64,000 nt of DNA from Archangium violaceum (GTDB lineage Bacteria > Myxococcota > Myxococcia > Myxococcales > Myxococcaceae): assembly GCF_016859125.1 (NCBI RefSeq), contig NZ_CP069338.1:12093501-12157500 (forward strand), read 5' to 3'. A program made the position numbers and the translations under genes. Of the stretch, positions 60,301 through 64,000 are shown piece after piece. Under the pieces are notes generated by a model. It had not been told where the DNA came from. It did no database searches and worked only from the letters and a program-made list of their open reading frames with translations. Each line of letters starts with the position of its first letter. The stretch's first letter is position 1.

Positions 60301-61132
60301 GCTGGAAGGAGCGGGCGATGGACTGACGCTCGGAGGGGGTGGCCTGCTGGAGCGTCCTGATGATGGCGTCCTTGTCGCCGAACCAACCCGTCTGCTGCTG
60401 GATGGCGGCCGCGCCCGCGTTGCCCTTGTTGCCGGCCAGCATGCCGTTGACGCGGGTGAGGTCGTCGCCGCCGAGCTCCTCGCGCAGGACCTTGTCCATG
60501 TCGAGGTTGTAGTGCTCCTTGAAGGACTGGCGGATGAGCGCGATGTCGGCCGGGTTGCGCCCTTCCAGCGTCTTGAAGATCTTGTCCTCTTCGGTGCCCC
60601 AGCCGGTGAGGCCCCCCTTCGTGGCACGGTAGATTTCCGTGGCGTCCCTGGCGGCCTGCTCACGGGTGTAGCCGGGGGTGGTGGCCGGCGCCGGCGGGCC
60701 CATGGGGCGCTGCGTCGTGGACGCGGGGACGAAGGAGCTGGTCGAGGACGTGCGGCTGTTCGCGCCCCGGGCCGACGCCATCGCGTCACGGGCCGACGTG
60801 GCCGCCTGCGCCGCCGACTGCTCCACGGCCCTCAGCTCGTTCTGGGGGAGGTTGTGCTTGCGGGCCTCGCCGAGCGCCGCCTGCGCCTTCTGCTGGGCCT
60901 CCTGCGCACTCCGCGCCGCGGCGTCCGCGCGCTGCTGGGCCTGGGCCGCCTGCAGTCCCTGGGCGCGAGCCGCCTCGGCCGCCGCGCGCCGGGCCTCCTC
61001 CGCCGCCCTACGGGCCGCTTCCGCCGCACGCCGGGCCTCTTCCGCCGCACGCTGTGCCGCCGCCGCCGCCGCCGAACTCTGTCCCGCCCCGCCTGCCCCT
61101 GCTGTCCGAGAAGCGCCGTCGTTGACTCGCAT
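57386..61132 (-). CDS. Large polymorphic-toxin-like protein with five annexin-like repeats
   Basis: The 1248-residue protein starts at ATG 61132. It has no Sec signal. Residues about 15-105 are an Ala/Glu/Arg-rich helix built of AAEEARR heptads. Five annexin-like repeats follow at about 165-233, 241-316, 337-397, 405-470 and 485-549. The first (GLTGWGTEEDKIFKTLEGR) and fifth (DGLGTDEAALREVLGNKSKA, then YRELYKKDLRADLDSELGG) are closest to eukaryotic annexin repeats and keep the GxGT calcium loop; the middle ones have GWFGxDKDAI. A hydrophobic Gly/Ala stretch (about 639-681) may be membrane-active. The C-terminal 250 residues carry a coiled region and an unassigned end domain (YQYSDGTLVRVKP, PYDRGTNPIQAKAFEL). 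It is followed by a candidate immunity gene. Confidence 0.7.
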   Translation of the reverse strand: MRVNDGASRTAGAGGAGQSSAAAAAAQRAAEEARRAAEAARRAAEEARRAAAEAARAQGLQAAQAQQRADAAARSAQEAQQKAQAALGEARKHNLPQNELRAVEQSAAQAATSARDAMASARGANSRTSSTSSFVPASTTQRPMGPPAPATTPGYTREQAARDATEIYRATKGGLTGWGTEEDKIFKTLEGRNPADIALIRQSFKEHYNLDMDKVLREELGGDDLTRVNGMLAGNKGNAGAAAIQQQTGWFGDKDAIIRTLQQATPSERQSIARSFQQMYAEDHRDIQAATPEEFMKKALASDLDGAQEAQLDSLLATTQATAPAQVAQLEASAARSKVHDSLQGFFGPDSQRVFDTLEDLPPEQKEILLADTALQAEMQQKLSKEDYTRARGLLEGNSAAASAAQINSATQGWFGADKDAILDVLENTKPEDMPALKAEFQRQTNRSLESEVRGWGGDDAAVGLRYLNPPAANDRMGQARADAERLHRAMDGLGTDEAALREVLGNKSKAQINDITTAYRELYKKDLRADLDSELGGRDEFEVLEQMYDQGAIDPNAPDAAQQQLQRLREQQQFEQSGGLGVINTLQTWTKGESDAARLDRNLNAAEAAISSGNTDAANRRLGYSTDDVKDVQETKDSTADMAATAAVAVVTTAAVVATGGAATPLAVGAYAALGAGTRMATQAYFKGDALGTDGLLHQGALGAVEGGTAVIPLPKGLGGTGTAVAASEVTEQAVKQTVAQRLRGTAIQGAWEGGVGGATSGALDQAMQSETWRNGVMSGLSQVGQRAVVDGTVGSVFGAGGGAAMDGVMQGASRLAQPREVPVVRNPTLEGSTVRVRYGDGGRVQIEAGPRATSAQIQAHMETARTLQKYEGPLGQVRQLRDRAMQALTRQPGYGTQGFESQLEVKKLKSLISELEGVQRKIDTRLHSLDNSTRVPTAAQRADMERELESLRKQLATHEQQVNSLDPARGFVAAEDLSKKLEGIKTELAQRLPAERANAMVKISGKMDFEGNAAPLKEIEDAWSKAYSQAYEEARRAGDAPKAAGNAARQKAKEAATVVANDVATRAARTRADKALADPSTWNLRPEDQRALNAFTSGSRGMAAKQLSPQLSGLPVAQIEARMMADVSAGRATRLPDTTLPNGKPQQAYQYSDGTLVRVKPQGDQFTSEPSYSIEVLADGVHTAVDQNSVAFKLDAKGQAVPKGPGVVPNPYDRGTNPIQAKAFELRIVEAGHLRSTEPSPTSGGT

Positions 61133-61236
61133 ATGCCCCCAGCTCCGCGCACGGTTCGTTGTGGCGGACCTTTGAATACACGGACGCACTCCAGGTGCGG
61201 CCCATATGTCTCGCGGTGGAGATTATCGAAGAATTA

Positions 61237-62055
61237 TCAGCCCGGTTGCTCCTCCAGGCGCAACCGCATGTCGGTGATGAGGCGCAGCCTCCGGGGTGGG
61301 TCCTCCTTCTGGGCGGACAGGTCGGCCTGGACGCGCATCTCCATGTCGCAGCGCGCCGGCCACAACCGGTCCAGCCGGAAGACCGTCTCGCCCTTGCTCT
61401 GGGAGCGCAGCAGCATCCGTTCCTCACCAGCGCTTCGGGTCTTGTACTCCGCGGGCACGGGTTGGTCGCGCGAGGTCTGCTGGATGAGGAAACGGGTGGT
61501 GACGCGGTCTCCGTGGATGGAGGCCAGCTCGAAGCTGGCGGTGCCGCTGGCCGCCACCGGGCCGGAGCCGTAGAGGGGCTGCTCCCAGCGGGCGCCGACG
61601 CCAAGGGGCTCGGTGGGGAGCGCGTTGCCGACGAACTGGAGCGCGCGGGTCAGGTCCATCAATTCCTTGCGGCGCGCGGGATCCAGGCTGGAGGGCAGGT
61701 GGAGGTCGAGCGTGTTGCCGCGCCGCCCCGCCGTGCCCTTGCCGGTGAGGCCGGGCATGAAGGCGAGGCTGGCGCGGAGCGCGTCCACACTCCGCTGGAG
61801 GGTGCCGGGCTCCACGAGCAGGTCCACCGCGTCGAGGGTGAAGTCGTAACGGACATCGCCCTCGGGGGTGATGGATTGGACGTGGATGATGAACGTCATC
61901 CGCGTGGAGGGCACCTGGGGCGCGGGCTCGGAGCGCCCACCCGTCTCGACAGTGACGGCGGAGGAGTGGGTGGCGATGACGACCTGCTTCGATCCGGGCT
62001 GGGGCCGGAGCACCATCTGCTGCCGCGGCTCGCGGCCCTGGGTGACGAGGCTCAT
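61237..62055 (-). CDS. Conserved-looking protein of unknown function (DUF6263-like)
   Basis: A 272-residue protein without an obvious signal peptide. Its pattern of PSTRMTFIIHVQSITPEGD, VDALRASLAFMPGLTGKGT, ARWEQPLY and ASFELASIHGDRVTTRFL strands resembles DUF6263-type periplasmic beta proteins, although the sequence begins at MSLVTQGREPRQQMV. It lies 104 bases upstream of the annexin-repeat gene on the same strand and may be co-transcribed. ATG 62055 is divergent from the MDR gene. No active site is seen. Confidence 0.6.
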   Translation of the reverse strand: MSLVTQGREPRQQMVLRPQPGSKQVVIATHSSAVTVETGGRSEPAPQVPSTRMTFIIHVQSITPEGDVRYDFTLDAVDLLVEPGTLQRSVDALRASLAFMPGLTGKGTAGRRGNTLDLHLPSSLDPARRKELMDLTRALQFVGNALPTEPLGVGARWEQPLYGSGPVAASGTASFELASIHGDRVTTRFLIQQTSRDQPVPAEYKTRSAGEERMLLRSQSKGETVFRLDRLWPARCDMEMRVQADLSAQKEDPPRRLRLITDMRLRLEEQPG

Positions 62056-62214
62056 TGCACCGGCAGGCTACCCCGGGGCCCGCCCGGGAGGGAGCCCATC
62101 GCGGCTCTCCAGCGGACTCTCGCTTGATTTCACCTGGCCCCCTCGACAAGAGACGGACGCATCCAAGGTGTCCGCCACGAAGCGTCTTCCGATGAACAAG
62201 ACGAGGAGATCCAG

Positions 62215-63357
62215 ATGAACACCCAGAAGCAGGAACAGGGGCTCGCACTTCGCTCGCGGGTGAGCTCCCAGGGAGAATTGGAGTTGTCGCTGGCGCGGGT
62301 CGCGATCCCGGACCCCGCTCCCGACGAAGTCGTCATCCGCGTCGAAGCCTCGCCGATCAACCCCTCGGACCTGGGCCTGCTGCTGGGCCCGGCCGACATG
62401 TCCACGGCCCGGGCCGGAGGAACGGCGGAAAGCCCCGTTGTCACGGCGACCATTCCGCAGCCGCTGCTGAAGGCCCTGGCGCCGCGTCTGGACAAGTCCC
62501 TGCCCGTGGGCAACGAGGGCGCCGGCGTGGTGATCAAGGCGGGAGCCAATGCCCGGGAACTGCTCGGCAGGACCGTGGCCGCGCTGGCCGGTGGCATGTA
62601 CTCCCAGTACCGGGTGCTCAAGGCGTCCCATTGCCTGGTCCTGCCGGAAGACGCGACCCCGGCCGAGGGTGCCTCCAGCTTCGTCAACCCGCTGACGGCG
62701 CTGGGGATGGTCGAGACCATGCGTCGAGAGGGCCACAAGGCGCTGGTGCACACGGCCGCCGCCTCCAACCTCGGGCAGATGCTGAACAAGATCTGCCTCG
62801 CGGACGGCATCGGGTTGGTGAACATCGTCCGGAACCCGGAACAGGTGGCGCTCCTGCGCGACCTCGGTGCGGTCCATGTGTATGACAGCACCTCGTCCAC
62901 GTTCACCGAGGATCTGACCAGGGCCCTGGTGGAGACCGGCGCCACGCTCGCGTTCGACGCCACCGGTGGCGGGCAGCTCGCCGGGCAGATCCTGGCCTGC
63001 ATGGAGGCCGCAGCCAACCGCACCGCCACCACCTACAGTCCTTACGGGTCAACGATCCACAAGCAGGTCTATATCTACGGCAAGCTCGATCCACGCCCGA
63101 TAGAGCTCGGGGGCAACTTCGGCATGGCCTGGGGCGTGGGCGGCTGGCTGCTGACACCGTTCCTGGAGAAGATCGGACCTCAGGCCGCACAAAAGCTGCG
63201 TGACCGGGTGGCAGCCGAGCTGAAAACCACCTTCGCCAGTCATTACGCCGCGGAGCTCTCGCTGGCCGAGGCGCTGCGGCTCGACATGATCGCCGTCTAC
63301 AGCAAGCGCGCCACCGGCAAGAAGTACCTGATCAATCCCAACAAGGGCCTGCGCTAG
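62215..63357 (+). CDS. Zinc-type MDR oxidoreductase (quinone oxidoreductase-like)
   Basis: A 380-residue medium-chain dehydrogenase. The N-terminal GroES-like part has DEVVIRVEASPINPSDLGLL and GNEGAGVVIKAG. The nucleotide-binding part includes ALVHTAAASNLGQMLNKICL (the AxxSxxG variant of quinone reductases) and FDATGGGQLAGQIL. Structural-zinc Cys residues are not present, as expected for the quinone reductase branch. NADPH is the likely cofactor. The ATG has GGAG upstream and begins a single-gene unit. Confidence 0.88.
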   Translation: MNTQKQEQGLALRSRVSSQGELELSLARVAIPDPAPDEVVIRVEASPINPSDLGLLLGPADMSTARAGGTAESPVVTATIPQPLLKALAPRLDKSLPVGNEGAGVVIKAGANARELLGRTVAALAGGMYSQYRVLKASHCLVLPEDATPAEGASSFVNPLTALGMVETMRREGHKALVHTAAASNLGQMLNKICLADGIGLVNIVRNPEQVALLRDLGAVHVYDSTSSTFTEDLTRALVETGATLAFDATGGGQLAGQILACMEAAANRTATTYSPYGSTIHKQVYIYGKLDPRPIELGGNFGMAWGVGGWLLTPFLEKIGPQAAQKLRDRVAAELKTTFASHYAAELSLAEALRLDMIAVYSKRATGKKYLINPNKGLR

Positions 63358-63410
63358 GCCGCTGGACCTCGCCCTCCTCGCGGCGGAAGAGCAGCCATGC
63401 GCGGCCCCCT

Positions 63411-64000
63411 TCAAGCCGCGCGCGGTTCGCCCAGCGCCAGCCAGCGCGCGAAGGCTTCACGTTCACGCTCGGCGTCCACGCCTTCACGTGGGTTCACCAG
63501 GTCCGCCAGCTCGTGGAGGTGGACGGGCCTGAGGACCACCGTGGCCCGGCGGCCGCCCTGGACGACATCGTTGATCTCGACGACCTGCTCCCGGGCCTTC
63601 GAGGCCATGGTCGGATAGAGGATGGCCGCGCTCCCCGTGGAGCCCTGACTCAGCGCGTAGATGGCGAGCTGGTAGAGCATGTTCCGTGGGAGCTGCGTCT
63701 CCCACAGGTCTCGGTATTTCGCATCGAGCAGTGCGAGCACACGCTGCCCCCGCAGGATGGCGAAGTCGGGCCTCGGAGCGGGCGGCTGACGCCTCCGGGG
63801 ATTGTGGGTCGCGGCATAGGCCATCATCCCATCGAGGCGGAACTCATCGCGCACGGTGAGGTCTCGCAGGTTCTCCCTCAAGAACCGCGACAGGAGCGCT
63901 TGGAAGAAGCGGTTCATGTCGAAGAGGAACCCCGGGATCTCCACCTCGCGCGAAGACGCCTCCTGGGTCGTCCCCTGCGCGTCGAGCAGCACCCCGATGA
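63411..64000 (-). CDS. mcrC: McrC-family restriction component, C-terminal part (cut by window edge)
   Basis: About 196 residues up to the window edge remain open, ending at TGA 63411. The conserved [18 protein letters not shown] region is followed by a PD-(D/E)XK core ([20 protein letters not shown]) and [20 protein letters not shown], the pattern of McrC, which partners the McrB GTPase in modification-dependent restriction. Full McrC is about twice as long, so the N-terminal half and probably mcrB lie beyond the right edge. The frame has no start codon that must be used within the window. Confidence 0.85.
   Translation of the reverse strand, partial: IGVLLDAQGTTQEASSREVEIPGFLFDMNRFFQALLSRFLRENLRDLTVRDEFRLDGMMAYAATHNPRRRQPPAPRPDFAILRGQRVLALLDAKYRDLWETQLPRNMLYQLAIYALSQGSTGSAAILYPTMASKAREQVVEINDVVQGGRRATVVLRPVHLHELADLVNPREGVDAEREREAFARWLALGEPRAA

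Noticed and set aside
58547-61573. 1008-codon open frame opposite the annexin-repeat gene
   Set aside because: Translation is a His/Arg/Gly shadow with no recognisable motifs; the minus frame has annexin-like repeats and coupling to a downstream gene.

Overview
The window is high-GC DNA from a predatory-type deltaproteobacterium, almost certainly a myxobacterium of the Cystobacterineae (Archangium, Cystobacter or Melittangium-like). This is inferred from the mix of hybrid histidine kinases, NtrC-type activators, large Cys-rich and propeller-type lipoproteins, a SWIM/SNF2 helicase, Tad-like pilus proteins and a very large toxin-like protein. It also fits the extreme GC bias, which leaves long spurious open frames on both strands. 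There is no rRNA, CRISPR array or insertion sequence. No gene-free stretch exceeds about 300 bases.

Layout. Positions 1-8.6 kb hold the 5' part of recN, a SNF2 helicase, a deleted 2-hydroxyacid dehydrogenase remnant coupled to apt, and a hybrid kinase with its MEDS-domain neighbour. Positions 8.8-13.2 kb hold two tandem 14-blade propeller lipoproteins sharing a 508-bp perfectly identical block. Positions 13.3-16.4 kb form a tightly overlapping operon (TetR with its own palindromic operator, AmpG-like permease, coaD, MBL hydrolase). Positions 16.5-23.3 kb carry a 5'-nucleotidase, LysR, a Tat-exported DODA-type dioxygenase, a YdcF protein, nadK and rarA. Positions 23.3-27.4 kb hold a two-component pair behind a candidate sigma-54 promoter, plus a diguanylate cyclase with a degenerate receiver. 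Positions 27.6-30.6 kb are a decaying lipid/glycan cluster in which one glycosyltransferase is intact and three genes are broken.

Positions 30.8-39.2 kb hold a CocE-type hydrolase, the fadI-fadJ beta-oxidation operon with a perfect palindrome upstream, a two-gene cassette (PD-(D/E)XK nuclease plus TOPRIM-like partner), hemE, tRNA-Val and tRNA-Asp. Positions 39.8-46.0 kb form a compact Tad/Flp-like pseudopilus operon with no ATPase or secretin, followed by a Tsx-like barrel. Positions 46.1-53.8 kb hold alkylation repair genes (ogt, ada-alkA fusion), an ArnT-like glycosyltransferase, a TAP-like peptidase, and a LytS/LytTR pair.

Positions 53.9-62.1 kb form a putative effector island: a phosphoesterase lipoprotein, a small putative papain-fold effector, and an operon encoding a 1248-residue protein with five annexin-like repeats followed one base later by a candidate immunity gene. 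The right edge holds an MDR oxidoreductase and the C-terminal part of McrC.

The best candidates for undescribed biology are the annexin-repeat toxin operon (56.6-61.1 kb), the nuclease/TOPRIM-like pair (36.5-37.6 kb) and the minimal Tad-like operon (39.9-46.0 kb). All functional calls come from reading motifs by eye; no database search was run.
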